A DNA stretch of 64,000 bases, taken from assembly GCA_903926565.1 (NCBI GenBank), contig CAIYJU010000210.1, forward strand, positions 1 through 64,000, given 5' to 3'. The notes under the pieces are model-generated. The model ran no database searches. It worked only from the letters and a program-made list of their open reading frames with translations, and had not been told where the DNA came from. Of this stretch, positions 54,601 to 63,049 are shown one piece after another. The stretch is from an uncultured Bacteroidales bacterium (GTDB lineage Bacteria; Bacteroidota; Bacteroidia; Bacteroidales; FEN-979). Each line of letters begins with the position of its first letter. Within the stretch, counting starts at the first letter, position 1. Both the position numbers and the translations under genes were made by a program.

Positions 54601-55050
54601 CGGTCCCTGGTCGAAATTCAGAAAATAGAAGGTGGAGTCGGAATAGAGGTTTCGCTGGTGTGAATAGAGGCGGGACAACCTTTCATAAGTCCACTTATCA
54701 GCACGTTCACCATAAAATAGTATATAATCCGACTGATCAAAATGACCGTCACCATTGTCAACTACCTGGATGGATATTTCCCTCAGGTCGTCAATCCTGG
54801 GGGCTGAGTTCACTTCCGACAGCATTCCCGGACCATTCCCGAACAACCGGATTTTAGCTATGTCGATTGCTGAAGGGTCAACTCCCATGGTAACCAAATC
54901 CTGAAACGTGATTATGTGGATTCCCTGACGGGTGATGGCCAGCTTATACCATTCTCCCGCAGCCAGAACAGAAGAATCGGCATGAGGTACTGAAGCTGAT
55001 ACTATAACCGGCAAAAAAGAGAACAATAGAATAAATAGATTTTTCACCAT
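51643..55050 (-). CDS. porU: PorU-like T9SS sortase, second copy
   Basis: 1135 residues from the ATG at 55050, the only start giving a signal peptide (MVKNLFILLFSFLPVIVSAS). Gingipain-type (C25) peptidase fold: His641 in NYTGHGGETGW and Cys675 in FVTATCEFSRFDNP form the dyad. The C-terminus is a type A T9SS sorting domain (RNAPNPLVDHT..., SNGLYPYKVLF, AQKLMIVR), as in genuine PorU. PorU removes sorting domains from cargo and links it to surface lipopolysaccharide. Compared with the neighbouring copy it lacks the N-terminal 165-residue domain and starts directly at SVLAAGEWYKLAI. It starts 28 nt after the other porU. Confidence 0.88.
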   Translation of the reverse strand: MVKNLFILLFSFLPVIVSASVPHADSSVLAAGEWYKLAITRQGIHIITFQDLVTMGVDPSAIDIAKIRLFGNGPGMLSEVNSAPRIDDLREISIQVVDNGDGHFDQSDYILFYGERADKWTYERLSRLYSHQRNLYSDSTFYFLNFDQGPGKRIQPLPVMPDLPNSYSSVFDDFLLHELDSQNLIRSGREWYGEVFDNVQSQRTFPFNFPNIDSLAPVKIRWSVAANAPVPSYYYLSQSGLTIDSLKIDSTNPKEYTLAGLHKAKITTIADPTPDQTITLSYNMPTSNSKGWLNYIEVIGRRNLVWTDSQMIFRDVTVVGPGKITEFSMKNAGSSINVWDVSNPASTFSIVTTLANGVLKFSRATDSLREFIAFDGSVFYPIRYAGRVTNQNLHALQPATVIIVTNPLFLNQAVQLGQFHQEHNGLSYRVVTTTQVFNEFACGQGDPTAIRDFVKMLYDRGTGESRPKYLLLFGDGSYDPKNRIPGNNNLVPTFQSFESLNSTKTYVTDDYFGIMADNAGQEANGSIDIGIGRLPVSTIEEAQTMVDKIIRYSSTGFPVKSDWRNILTFVADDENQNLHFQQAEELCALVKQKYPLFNVNKIYLDAYQLVKIPGGERFPEANRALNDAVNKGSLIVNYTGHGGETGWSFEQVLTTTDILAWKNKDRLPVFVTATCEFSRFDNPERYTAGEMLILHPNGGAIGLYSTTRLSFAGNNIQLNTSFFYHLMDKGTDGQYLRMGDLIRLSKNDISNNAQLRNFVLLGDPAQSIAFSGYNVKTTEVNGKPLYSYDTLKGMSTVTVKGRVEDGGGQKVTSFTGTVNCKVYDKPVTNTTLGNRPENNESYPAQFAVQNSLLFKGDVPVESGEFQYSFVVPRNIALQFGKGKLSYFAWNDQDEASGYSDLVVIGGRDESISAVNPGPDIALYLDDRSFVSGGETGNAAILLVDLYDTNGINSLGLGIGHEIEAVLDNDRSSAMVLNDYYLAEFNSFTRGTVAYPLDGLAPGTHTLSLKAWDMFDNSSVKVITFVVPGNSTLMVKNVRNAPNPLVDHTNFIYEPQPFDGGALSVQIQIYNLKGIMVAKLEQGSPNFMASAAEMISWDGTDSNGKKLSNGLYPYKVLFTAANGATSVTAQKLMIVR

Positions 55051-55078
55051 GGTAGAACTTGCTGACAAAGGTACGAAT

Positions 55079-58000
55079 TTAACGGACAACCACCAACTTT
55101 GAGGTTTGGCGGTGCGTGGCTCCGCCCGGAACATTCAGTTCTACTGAATAAACATACAATCCGGAACTGATTTTACCCCCATCATCCTGGGTCCCGTCCC
55201 ACTGGATGGATGCCGCACGGTATCCCTGCGAATAAAGTGTCTGTTTCAGGGTTTTTACCGGACTGCCATTGTTGGTAAAAATTCTTATTTCAACTTCCAG
55301 AGGCTGTCCAACCTGGTTGGTTTCCCAAGCAAAAGTTGTATGGTCTGTCATGGGGTTTGGAAAGCTGATAAGGTTTCTGAAGGCAAATTCACCTGATGAA
55401 ACTACAATAAAATCGATGCTGGCTTCTGTAGAGTTGTTATGGACGTCCCACACTTTTACAGTAATCTGATGCGGACCGTCGCTCAGTGAACTGACAGGAT
55501 AGCTGATTTCACCACTCTTAAATGTATTCAGATCGGAAACATAATAATCATTCAGGATCATGGGATCTGTGGTTTTGCCATCAAGCACCGCGGTGATGTC
55601 GTGACCAATGCCATTGCCCACCGCGTTTACCCCTGATGTGTCGCTCACATCGACAAGCAGGACAGGGTTATCGCTTGTGATCCCCCCTGACCGGAAGTTC
55701 CTGTCATTCATGAAAAGCGCCAGCTGAGGTCCTGCATCATCAGGCAGGGCCCCGTTGTTATAACCTCCAACCTGAATCTTATCATCATACCCGTTCGCAT
55801 CCGTTTCAGCACTTCGGGCATAATAGCTTATCTTGCCAACACCAAATTGATAGGCAATATCTTTTGGAACAATGAACGTAAAAGAGAAAGAGCCGTTTGT
55901 CACCGCAACCTGCCCTTTATAAACCGGATTCTTCTGCAAATAAAACTGAACCGGAGGAAAATCGCCGGAATTGGCTTTGGTCCAGTTTTCGGTCGCTTTG
56001 TCAAACACTGTTGGGAATATTGTTCCTGAAAAACCAGTAGCTTTTTCGCCTGACAGATCGCGGACTTCTCCTGTAATTGTAACTTCTGAGAGCGCTTTAA
56101 GCGTGTCGGGCACTGATGAAGGATCATGTGCATTGATGGAAGTTGTAACCACATTCAGATCAGGATAGGCCATCTGCATGGCCGGATCGCCCAGCAATAC
56201 GAAGGCATGAATATTTGCAGAACTCCCCATATCAGTTTTGGCAGCCATGAGCAGTTCCCCCAGTTTCATGTACCGTCCGGCCGATTTTTTAAATACGTTG
56301 TTGTAAAAATTAACCAGCAGGGATTTATTCGTACCGGCAAATGTGAGACGGGTTGTTGTAAAAAGTGCGATTCCCCCGCCCTGGCTATTCAGAAACACCC
56401 ATTCACCTGCCGAAACACGCCCCGGATCATCAAACCGGCTGAATTCGCACGTAGCAGTAACAAACACCGGCATGTTGCTGAAATTCCTCCAGCCCTGGAT
56501 GTCAGGAACCTCAAGGATCCGCTCATGGGCCCATCCAACCTCTCCGCCATGTCCGACATAGTTCATAATCAGGGAACCCTTCCCAACTCTTTTGTTGATT
56601 ACTTCATTCACATCAGGGTACCGGGCTCCGCCCGGAGTTGAAACCATGGTATAGGCATCAGAATATATCTTGTCAACATTGTACTTCTTGTAGGATGTTT
56701 CGATGATGCGGGCCAGGTCTTCGGAATCGTCGATAAAGAGATTTCCGCCTTCATTCTGGTCATCACCAACAAAGGTTACCACATTACGCCAGTCGTTTTT
56801 CACACTATTATCAAGGGAACAATAGTTTAATACTTTATCAACAGCTGATCTGGCCTGTTCCGGGCTATCAACAGGAAATCGTCCGATCCCGATATCCAGT
56901 GTTCCTTTTGCAGCCTGTCCCTCGTTGGCATCAAGTAATCCGAAATAGTCGTCTGAAACAAAGGAAGATACAGGCGAAAGCGACTCCAGCGATTCGTAGG
57001 AGGGAATGAAGTTTGTGTTGTTTTGCAATCGTCCTTTAAAGTCATAAGAACCGTCACCAAACAGCAGCAGATATTTGGGTTCTTTGCCTTTTTGCGCCTT
57101 ATCGTACATCATTCTCACGAAATCACGGATGGCCGTGATATCCTGGGCACCTGAGGAAAATTCGTTATAGATTTGCTCCGGGGTGGTGATTAAAACCGAC
57201 ATTCCGCTGTTCGACTGATGAAAAGCCGCCAGGCGTTCAGCTTCACCCAAAAATGACGAATGGGATACAATCAGATATTCAGGCACTTCCGCTCCATGAA
57301 GATCCTGGTTTGCAACTTTGCCGATATATTCAGCCGTATAAAAAGCCGTGCCGTCGAATGCAAGGAATTCACGGAGTGAATCTGTTTCGAGCCTGAATTT
57401 GTAATAACCTCCGCCGGCAGTTGCATCGACCAGACAGATACCTCCACCGTCAGTGACGTCCCATATCTGTAAATTCTGGCTATTTCCATTCATATTGAAT
57501 TCTGTAACCTTACCGGCACCTGTTCCGGCAGCAGAGCGAAATGACATTTGCGACCCTGACATGGTGAGCAAACGACCCGCGTTTACTTCGAGGTAGTTCA
57601 GGTATCCTATTGAACTTGAAGAACTTTGCTTGTAGGTCAACGTCACATCAACCAACGGATTTGAAGGGAGAAAAGCTGCTGTAGCCGCTTTTTGTTTTGC
57701 AAAGTCATTCTCAAATCCCTCAGAAACCTGGTCGATGTTGATTGTCATCAGCGTATTTCCCTGTGCCGACACTTTGAAGTTGGTAGGTCCCGTAATGGAA
57801 CGCGCTGCAACAAATGCTTTGACAGATACCTGGCTTTGATTGTCAATATTCGGGAAGTTAAAGGAATAAGTTCTCACAGAGTTGATGTCGAATGTTTTTT
57901 TATCCCACCATTCCCGGCCTGATTTGATCAGGTTGATATCATCTTTTTCATAAGCAGCATAATCCTGAAACTTATCTGCAACAAAATTAGCAGGTTTTGT

Positions 58001-58936
58001 TGTTGAGGATTTTACGGCAATACGTTTTCCGGGCCCTTTGTCGAAATTAAGGTAATAATACATCCGGTCGGAATAGATATTTTTTTTGCAATGGAACAAG
58101 TGGTCTGTCGGATTATAATCCCAATGATCCGGGCCCTGGCCATAAAAGAGCAGGTAATCACCGGGATCAAAACGGCCATCCTGTTCGCCTGAAACGTAGA
58201 TTGAATTTTCCATCAGATCATCAACCCGGGGTGCAGAATTGGCCTCAGGGAGCATGCCACCCCCATTTCCGTAAATACGCAGATTACGGGGATCGATGCC
58301 GGTTATGCTGATGCCTGCAGCTTTAAGATCGTCATACGTCAGCCTGCAAATCCCGTTTGAACTCACTGCAAACTTGTACCATGTCCCCGATGCCAGCACA
58401 GAATTTGGCGCATATGCAACTGCCGATTTAACAGATGATCCTGACTTTACAACCACGATTTTTAATTCAATGGTAAAGGAAAGCAATCGTTCAGGTTTCC
58501 CGGTGGTCATGTTTAGGCGCAAAGGAACCAGGCTGACATTCAGCGAAGGTTTCTTTCTTGTGATCAGCAACTGATGGGATGGTGAGATCTCCGGAGTTAA
58601 ATTCTCCAGTCCTTTCACTCGTGCCATATCGGACTCTGTCAAACTTTCGTAGACCTGGTCGCCGATAATTACTTCAGCAAGCGAATCATGGTCAGGGTTA
58701 AACGAAAAATTCTTCATAAATACAGGCAGCAAACCATGTTCTTCCTGTATAACTGATCCCTGAAATGACAATATATTTTCAGAAGGGGAATCGATGCTTC
58801 CGGCTGCCCTCGGAGCATTCCAAGCAATGGAATATTTTTTTATCATCCCCGGCCCGCCGGCCATCACTGAGATTGCTGACAAAAACGTCAGAACGATAAA
58901 CAGGGCGGAAGCTGAACAATGTTTTCTTGTGTACAT
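55079..58936 (-). CDS. porU: PorU T9SS sortase, long copy
   Basis: 1285 residues with signal peptide (ALFIVLTFLSAISVMAG). An N-terminal domain (about 25-185, strands EVIIGDQVYESLTE, LLSFTIELKIVVVK) precedes the segment VLASGTWYKFAVSSNGICRLTYDDL, which both copies share. The C25-type catalytic part has His796 in NYVGHGGEVGW and Cys830 in FVTATCEFSRFDD; Ig-like strands and a C-terminal type A sorting domain follow (SFPNPMTDHTTFAWETN, SSGLYVYSVEL, TSKLVVVR). Function as for PorU. Two intact paralogues in tandem in one genome segment are unusual, as most T9SS organisms encode one. Confidence 0.92.
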   Translation of the reverse strand: MYTRKHCSASALFIVLTFLSAISVMAGGPGMIKKYSIAWNAPRAAGSIDSPSENILSFQGSVIQEEHGLLPVFMKNFSFNPDHDSLAEVIIGDQVYESLTESDMARVKGLENLTPEISPSHQLLITRKKPSLNVSLVPLRLNMTTGKPERLLSFTIELKIVVVKSGSSVKSAVAYAPNSVLASGTWYKFAVSSNGICRLTYDDLKAAGISITGIDPRNLRIYGNGGGMLPEANSAPRVDDLMENSIYVSGEQDGRFDPGDYLLFYGQGPDHWDYNPTDHLFHCKKNIYSDRMYYYLNFDKGPGKRIAVKSSTTKPANFVADKFQDYAAYEKDDINLIKSGREWWDKKTFDINSVRTYSFNFPNIDNQSQVSVKAFVAARSITGPTNFKVSAQGNTLMTINIDQVSEGFENDFAKQKAATAAFLPSNPLVDVTLTYKQSSSSSIGYLNYLEVNAGRLLTMSGSQMSFRSAAGTGAGKVTEFNMNGNSQNLQIWDVTDGGGICLVDATAGGGYYKFRLETDSLREFLAFDGTAFYTAEYIGKVANQDLHGAEVPEYLIVSHSSFLGEAERLAAFHQSNSGMSVLITTPEQIYNEFSSGAQDITAIRDFVRMMYDKAQKGKEPKYLLLFGDGSYDFKGRLQNNTNFIPSYESLESLSPVSSFVSDDYFGLLDANEGQAAKGTLDIGIGRFPVDSPEQARSAVDKVLNYCSLDNSVKNDWRNVVTFVGDDQNEGGNLFIDDSEDLARIIETSYKKYNVDKIYSDAYTMVSTPGGARYPDVNEVINKRVGKGSLIMNYVGHGGEVGWAHERILEVPDIQGWRNFSNMPVFVTATCEFSRFDDPGRVSAGEWVFLNSQGGGIALFTTTRLTFAGTNKSLLVNFYNNVFKKSAGRYMKLGELLMAAKTDMGSSANIHAFVLLGDPAMQMAYPDLNVVTTSINAHDPSSVPDTLKALSEVTITGEVRDLSGEKATGFSGTIFPTVFDKATENWTKANSGDFPPVQFYLQKNPVYKGQVAVTNGSFSFTFIVPKDIAYQFGVGKISYYARSAETDANGYDDKIQVGGYNNGALPDDAGPQLALFMNDRNFRSGGITSDNPVLLVDVSDTSGVNAVGNGIGHDITAVLDGKTTDPMILNDYYVSDLNTFKSGEISYPVSSLSDGPHQITVKVWDVHNNSTEASIDFIVVSSGEFAFRNLISFPNPMTDHTTFAWETNQVGQPLEVEIRIFTNNGSPVKTLKQTLYSQGYRAASIQWDGTQDDGGKISSGLYVYSVELNVPGGATHRQTSKLVVVR

Positions 58937-59016
58937 GTGCTGGTATCAATATTTATAAACAGACACTATTTCCTGAAATATGGTTGCTGCCTGACACGAA
59001 TATTATAAAATAAAAT

Positions 59017-59090
59017 GCAAGCGCAACAATTTTAACGCTTGCTGTTAGTTAATATTGTCGATGGCCGGTTTAGCATGTCCATTATTTTTG
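59017..59090 (+). promoter_or_regulatory. divergent porU/porP control region: inverted repeat and porP -7 element
   Basis: GCAAGCG (59017-59023) is inverted against CGCTTGC (59036-59042) with a 12-bp A/T spacer. TATTTTTG (59083-59090) is a -7 element 41 bp before porP. The inverted repeat is symmetrically placed between divergent T9SS genes and may bind a shared regulator. Confidence 0.4.
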
Positions 59091-59131
59091 TAATATTGTA
59101 AGCCTTAATTAATCAGGATACAGCATCATTC

Positions 59132-60121
59132 ATGATCAGACGATTTGCGGTTATCGTATTGCTCACAATTCCGTTCTTGTTAGGGGACCTGTATGCCCAG
59201 GATCCCGAATTCTCGCAATTCTATGCCAATCCCCTTTATCTGAATCCTGCCCTTGCCGGGGTTACTGTATGTCCGAAGGTCAATGCCAATTATCGCAACC
59301 AGTGGCCTGCGATTGGCAAGGCGTTCATCACCTACAATGCATCTTATGACCAGTACGTCAGTTTTCTTCATGGCGGGCTCGGTTTGGTGATAACGGCCGA
59401 CCGGGCCGGAAGTGGCAACCTGAATACGACTGCAATCAGCCTGATGTACGCATATAAATTCAATCTGAGTTCACATCTTCAGGCCAGCGGCGCACTTAAA
59501 GTCGGCTATTACCAGCGCAGGCTGGTGTGGGATAATTTAACGTTTGAAGACATGATCGATCCGGTCAACGGCTTTGTCAAGATTACTAAGGAAAAACAAC
59601 CTGATAATCTTAGCGTGGGGGTCCCTGATTTCTCAACCGGGATATTTCTTGCTTACGACGATCTGGTATATGGCGGTATTGCGGTAGATCATATTACCCA
59701 GCCAAAAATCGGCTTTTATGCTGACAATGAAACCAAACTTTCCATGAAATACACAATTCATGTCGGTTCAGTAATCAGTCTTCATAAAAATGGCAGTTCC
59801 GAAGAGCGTGAATTTTCAATATCACCGAACATCCTTTATCAGCAGCAGTTCAAATTCCATCAATTAAATATCGGCTTATATCTTACGGTTGATCCATTTA
59901 TTGGTGGTGTCTGGCTCAGGCATAATTTCGAAAATGCGGATGCAATCATTCCAATGATAGGTCTTCACTATCAGAGTCTGCGCATCGGCTACAGTTATGA
60001 CTTCACCATCAGCAAGCTTAAAAGCGCATCCGGCGGGGCTCACGAAGTCTCAGCCTCCTGGCAATTCCCTTGTCTTGAAAAAAGAAGACATATCAGGGCA
60101 ATAAAATGCCCGCGGTTTTAG
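59132..60121 (+). CDS. porP: PorP/SprF family type IX secretion membrane protein
   Basis: 329 residues. Outer-membrane protein of the T9SS, and partner of type B cargo in gliding organisms. Signal peptide LFLLGDLYAQ-like end followed by the hallmark QDPEFSQFYANPLYLNPALAG (about 23-43). Barrel strands include HGGLGLVITADRAGSGN, SGALKVGYYQRRL, DFSTGIFLAYDDLVYGGIAVDHITQPKI and RIGYSYDFTISKL near the end. The short basic C-terminus (KKRRHIRAIKCPRF) is normal. Upstream of gldJ with 61 nt between, divergent from porU. Confidence 0.93.
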   Translation: MIRRFAVIVLLTIPFLLGDLYAQDPEFSQFYANPLYLNPALAGVTVCPKVNANYRNQWPAIGKAFITYNASYDQYVSFLHGGLGLVITADRAGSGNLNTTAISLMYAYKFNLSSHLQASGALKVGYYQRRLVWDNLTFEDMIDPVNGFVKITKEKQPDNLSVGVPDFSTGIFLAYDDLVYGGIAVDHITQPKIGFYADNETKLSMKYTIHVGSVISLHKNGSSEEREFSISPNILYQQQFKFHQLNIGLYLTVDPFIGGVWLRHNFENADAIIPMIGLHYQSLRIGYSYDFTISKLKSASGGAHEVSASWQFPCLEKRRHIRAIKCPRF

Positions 60122-60134
60122 TTATCTATTAATA

Positions 60135-60166
60135 TTTGCTTAATTTGAGTAATTCACGTAGGTTTG
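60135..60166 (+). promoter_or_regulatory. promoter of gldJ
   Basis: TTTG (60135-60138) and TAGGTTTG (60159-60166) are separated by 20 bp, a close match to the phylum consensus. The ATG of gldJ is 17 bp downstream, so gldJ can be transcribed separately from porP. Confidence 0.7.
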
Positions 60167-60182
60167 CAAAAATTTTCAACGG

Positions 60183-61661
60183 ATGAGAATTAACAGAATT
60201 TTTCAGGTAAGTGTCCTCGCAGCCGCCATACTCATGGTAACAGGTTGTAAGAAAGAAGCATCACGTTCCACCGGCTGGGAGTATAACAATCCCAAAAACG
60301 GGGGATTTGAAAAATCTCAGTTTGCTGATCAGGAAACCGGTCCCGGACTGGTATTCGTTGAAGGTGGTACTTTTACCATGGGAGCGACTCAGGATGATGT
60401 GATGTTTGAATGGAACAACAGTCCGCGCAGGGTTACCGTTGCCAGTTTTTATATGGATGAGACAGAGGTAAGCAACCTCGATTATCTTGAATACCTTTAC
60501 TGGCTGAACCGTGTATATGCAACTGACTACCCCGGAGTTTACCGTAAAGCCCTTCCCGACTCCCTGGTGTGGCGTCAGAAACTGGCATACAATGAACCCC
60601 TCCTTGAGTACTATTTCCGTCATCCGGCATACCGGAACTATCCTGTTGTGGGTGTTTCATGGGTACAGGCCAATGATTACTGCCAGTGGAGAACCGACCG
60701 TGTGAATGAGATGATGCTCATCAGACGTGGGATTCTTACAATGGATCCTGCCCAGAAGAATGAAAACAACTTTAATACCGAAGCATATCTTGCCGGCCAA
60801 TATGAAGGACTTCCCGACCGGCAGCTCCCAGACCTGAACCCCAATGGAACGGGTACCCGGAAAGTGAAGATGGAAGACGGTATTCTGCTTCCAAAATACA
60901 GGCTGCCAACTGAAGCTGAATGGGAATACGCCTCACTTGGCCTGATCGGCAATACGCTTTACGAAAGGGTTGTTGAACGCAAAAACTATCCCTGGAACGG
61001 AAACTATGTACGCACCAATGAATCAAGGTACTACGGCAGTTTTATGGATAATTTCAAACGTGGCAAAGGTGACTACATGGGTGTTGCAGGCAACCTCAAT
61101 GATGGTGCAGATGTTCCATCCGCATGTGGTTCCTATTTCCCGAACGATTATGGCCTTTACAACATGGCAGGAAATGTAAGTGAATGGGTACTCGACGTTT
61201 ACCGTCCGTTAAATTCTTATGAAGTTTCAGATCTCAGGCCATTCCGTGGCAATGTGTTTAAAACACCTGTCAGGGATGCAGAAGGATTCCTGGCTGAAAA
61301 AGACAGCCTTGGACATATGAAATACCGCGATATTACAACTGCAGAGGCTGCAAACCGGAAAAATTACCGTCAGGCAGACAACATCAATTATCTTGACGGC
61401 GACTTCGCCTCAAGCATCAACAATGAATCCTGGCTGGCCGGCGCCAAAGACTCAACGGCTTCAACAAATCAGATGTACCAGTATGGCATCAGCTCCCTGA
61501 TCACAGATCATGCACGCGTTTACAAAGGCGGAAGCTGGCGGGATGAGGCCTTTTATCTTAGCCCTGGCACGCGCCGTTACCTCGACGAAAATGAGGCAAC
61601 AGATGCAATAGGTTTCCGTTGCGCCATGACCCGTGTCGGCGGATCTATTGCCGGAAGGTAA
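60183..61661 (+). CDS. gldJ: gliding motility/T9SS lipoprotein GldJ
   Basis: 492 residues. Lipoprotein (lipobox MVTGC, Cys22) with the formylglycine-generating-enzyme fold. GldJ and GldK share this fold and form the periplasmic ring or track of the T9SS. Visible: GLVFVEGGTFTMGATQDD (about 54-71), FYMDETEVSNLDYLEYLYWLNRVY, YPVVGVSWVQANDYCQWRTDRVNEMM, RLPTEAEWEYASLG (about 242-255), AGNVSEWVLDVYRP and the end GGSWRDEAF...DAIGFRCAM. Length fits GldJ. From memory, in Flavobacterium gldJ neighbours porU and porV, supporting GldJ over GldK, as does the absence of gldL/M/N downstream. murF follows after a terminator. Confidence 0.9.
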   Translation: MRINRIFQVSVLAAAILMVTGCKKEASRSTGWEYNNPKNGGFEKSQFADQETGPGLVFVEGGTFTMGATQDDVMFEWNNSPRRVTVASFYMDETEVSNLDYLEYLYWLNRVYATDYPGVYRKALPDSLVWRQKLAYNEPLLEYYFRHPAYRNYPVVGVSWVQANDYCQWRTDRVNEMMLIRRGILTMDPAQKNENNFNTEAYLAGQYEGLPDRQLPDLNPNGTGTRKVKMEDGILLPKYRLPTEAEWEYASLGLIGNTLYERVVERKNYPWNGNYVRTNESRYYGSFMDNFKRGKGDYMGVAGNLNDGADVPSACGSYFPNDYGLYNMAGNVSEWVLDVYRPLNSYEVSDLRPFRGNVFKTPVRDAEGFLAEKDSLGHMKYRDITTAEAANRKNYRQADNINYLDGDFASSINNESWLAGAKDSTASTNQMYQYGISSLITDHARVYKGGSWRDEAFYLSPGTRRYLDENEATDAIGFRCAMTRVGGSIAGR

Positions 61662-61678
61662 TCATTATGAAAAAAACT

Positions 61679-61713
61679 AAAACCCCGTTTCGTAAAGGAG
61701 CGGGGTTTTTTAT
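61679..61713 (+). terminator. intrinsic terminator after gldJ abutting murF
   Basis: AAAACCCCG (61679-61687) pairs with CGGGGTTTT (61701-61709), loop of 13 nt, followed by a T-run to 61711. The murF ATG is at 61714, leaving no room for a separate promoter or ribosome-binding site between. Confidence 0.8.
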
Positions 61714-63012
61714 ATGGATCAAATGATCAGCAAGATTTATTCGCTCTTCCTTTCACATCCGCTTGTATCAACAGACAGCCGCCAGGTAAAACCAGGCTCC
61801 ATTTTCTTTGCCTTGCGGGGTGAATCATTTAACGGCAACAAATATGCCCTGAAGGCCCTGGAATCAGGTGCGGTTTGTGCCATCGTGGATGATCCTGAAT
61901 GTGCGGAGAACAGCTCCTGCATCCTTGTTGACAATGTGCTTTCAACGCTGCAAGCCCTGGCAAAACACCACCGCATGCAATTCGACATTCCTCTCATCGG
62001 GATTACCGGAACAAATGGCAAAACCACAACAAAAGAACTCATATACAAGGTACTGTCAAAAAAATACGTCACCCTGGCTACTGCCGGCAACCTGAACAAC
62101 CATATCGGTGTGCCTCTTACCTTGCTGAACCTGACCAGGGAAACAGAAATCGCCATTATTGAAATGGGTGCAAACCATCCCGGCGAGATTGAATTTCTTT
62201 GCAATATCGCCCGGCCAAACTATGGGTTGATCACAAACATCGGAAAGGCGCACCTGGAAGGATTTGGCGGCCTGGAAGGTGTTATCCGCACCAAAACTGA
62301 AATGTACCGTTTCATTCAGGATCGTGGAGGGGAAATTTTCATCAATCATGATGACGAACTGCTGAATGACCATGCCACGGGCATGAAAACCATCAGCTAC
62401 GGCAGTTCTCCCGGTGACGACCTGGTATCAGGCAACATCACTGCATCACCGGCAGTATCAATGGACCTTCATTTTCGCAATGGAACTGATCTGAGGGTTG
62501 AATCGCAGCTTTATGGGCTCTACAATGCACAAAACATCCTTGCCGCAGCCTGTATCGGACATCATTTCGATGTCTTTCCGGAAGAGATAAAATCGGCTGT
62601 TGAGGATTACAGGGCTGGCAATAACCGCTCACAGATGCAGAAAACAGACCACAATCTGCTGATAATGGATGCCTATAACGCCAATCCAACCAGCATGAGG
62701 GCTGCGATAGAAACATTTTCAGCCTCCGAATACCAGGAAAAAGTATTAATACTTGGCGACATGCTTGAACTGGGTGTCGATTCTGACGAGGAACACCAGG
62801 AAATTCTTGCGCTTGCCGATCAGCTTTTATTCGCCAATGTCTATCTTGTCGGACCAATATTCACCCGGTTAAATACCAGGCGCGGCAACCTCTGTTTTCA
62901 GGACAGCGACCTGGCCAGGATGTGGCTGGAACATCATAAAATTACTGATTCGACCGTGCTGATCAAAGGCTCGCGCGGCATCCGGCTTGAGAAACTGGTT
63001 GACGTGTTGTAG
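61714..63012 (+). CDS. murF: UDP-N-acetylmuramoyl-tripeptide--D-alanyl-D-alanine ligase
   Basis: 432 residues. Adds D-Ala-D-Ala to the UDP-MurNAc tripeptide, the last cytoplasmic step of the peptidoglycan precursor. N-terminal [27 protein letters not shown] loop [13 protein letters not shown] (96-108), central ligase domain with [16 protein letters not shown] and [14 protein letters not shown], and the C-terminal domain with [15 protein letters not shown]. Start at 61714 is preferred on family length; an ATG at 61723 is also possible. The start lies immediately after a terminator. Followed by anmK with 37 nt between. Confidence 0.95.
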   Translation: MDQMISKIYSLFLSHPLVSTDSRQVKPGSIFFALRGESFNGNKYALKALESGAVCAIVDDPECAENSSCILVDNVLSTLQALAKHHRMQFDIPLIGITGTNGKTTTKELIYKVLSKKYVTLATAGNLNNHIGVPLTLLNLTRETEIAIIEMGANHPGEIEFLCNIARPNYGLITNIGKAHLEGFGGLEGVIRTKTEMYRFIQDRGGEIFINHDDELLNDHATGMKTISYGSSPGDDLVSGNITASPAVSMDLHFRNGTDLRVESQLYGLYNAQNILAAACIGHHFDVFPEEIKSAVEDYRAGNNRSQMQKTDHNLLIMDAYNANPTSMRAAIETFSASEYQEKVLILGDMLELGVDSDEEHQEILALADQLLFANVYLVGPIFTRLNTRRGNLCFQDSDLARMWLEHHKITDSTVLIKGSRGIRLEKLVDVL

Positions 63013-63049
63013 GAGCGTTAGTTTGTCTTCATTTTAACATCATATCTAC

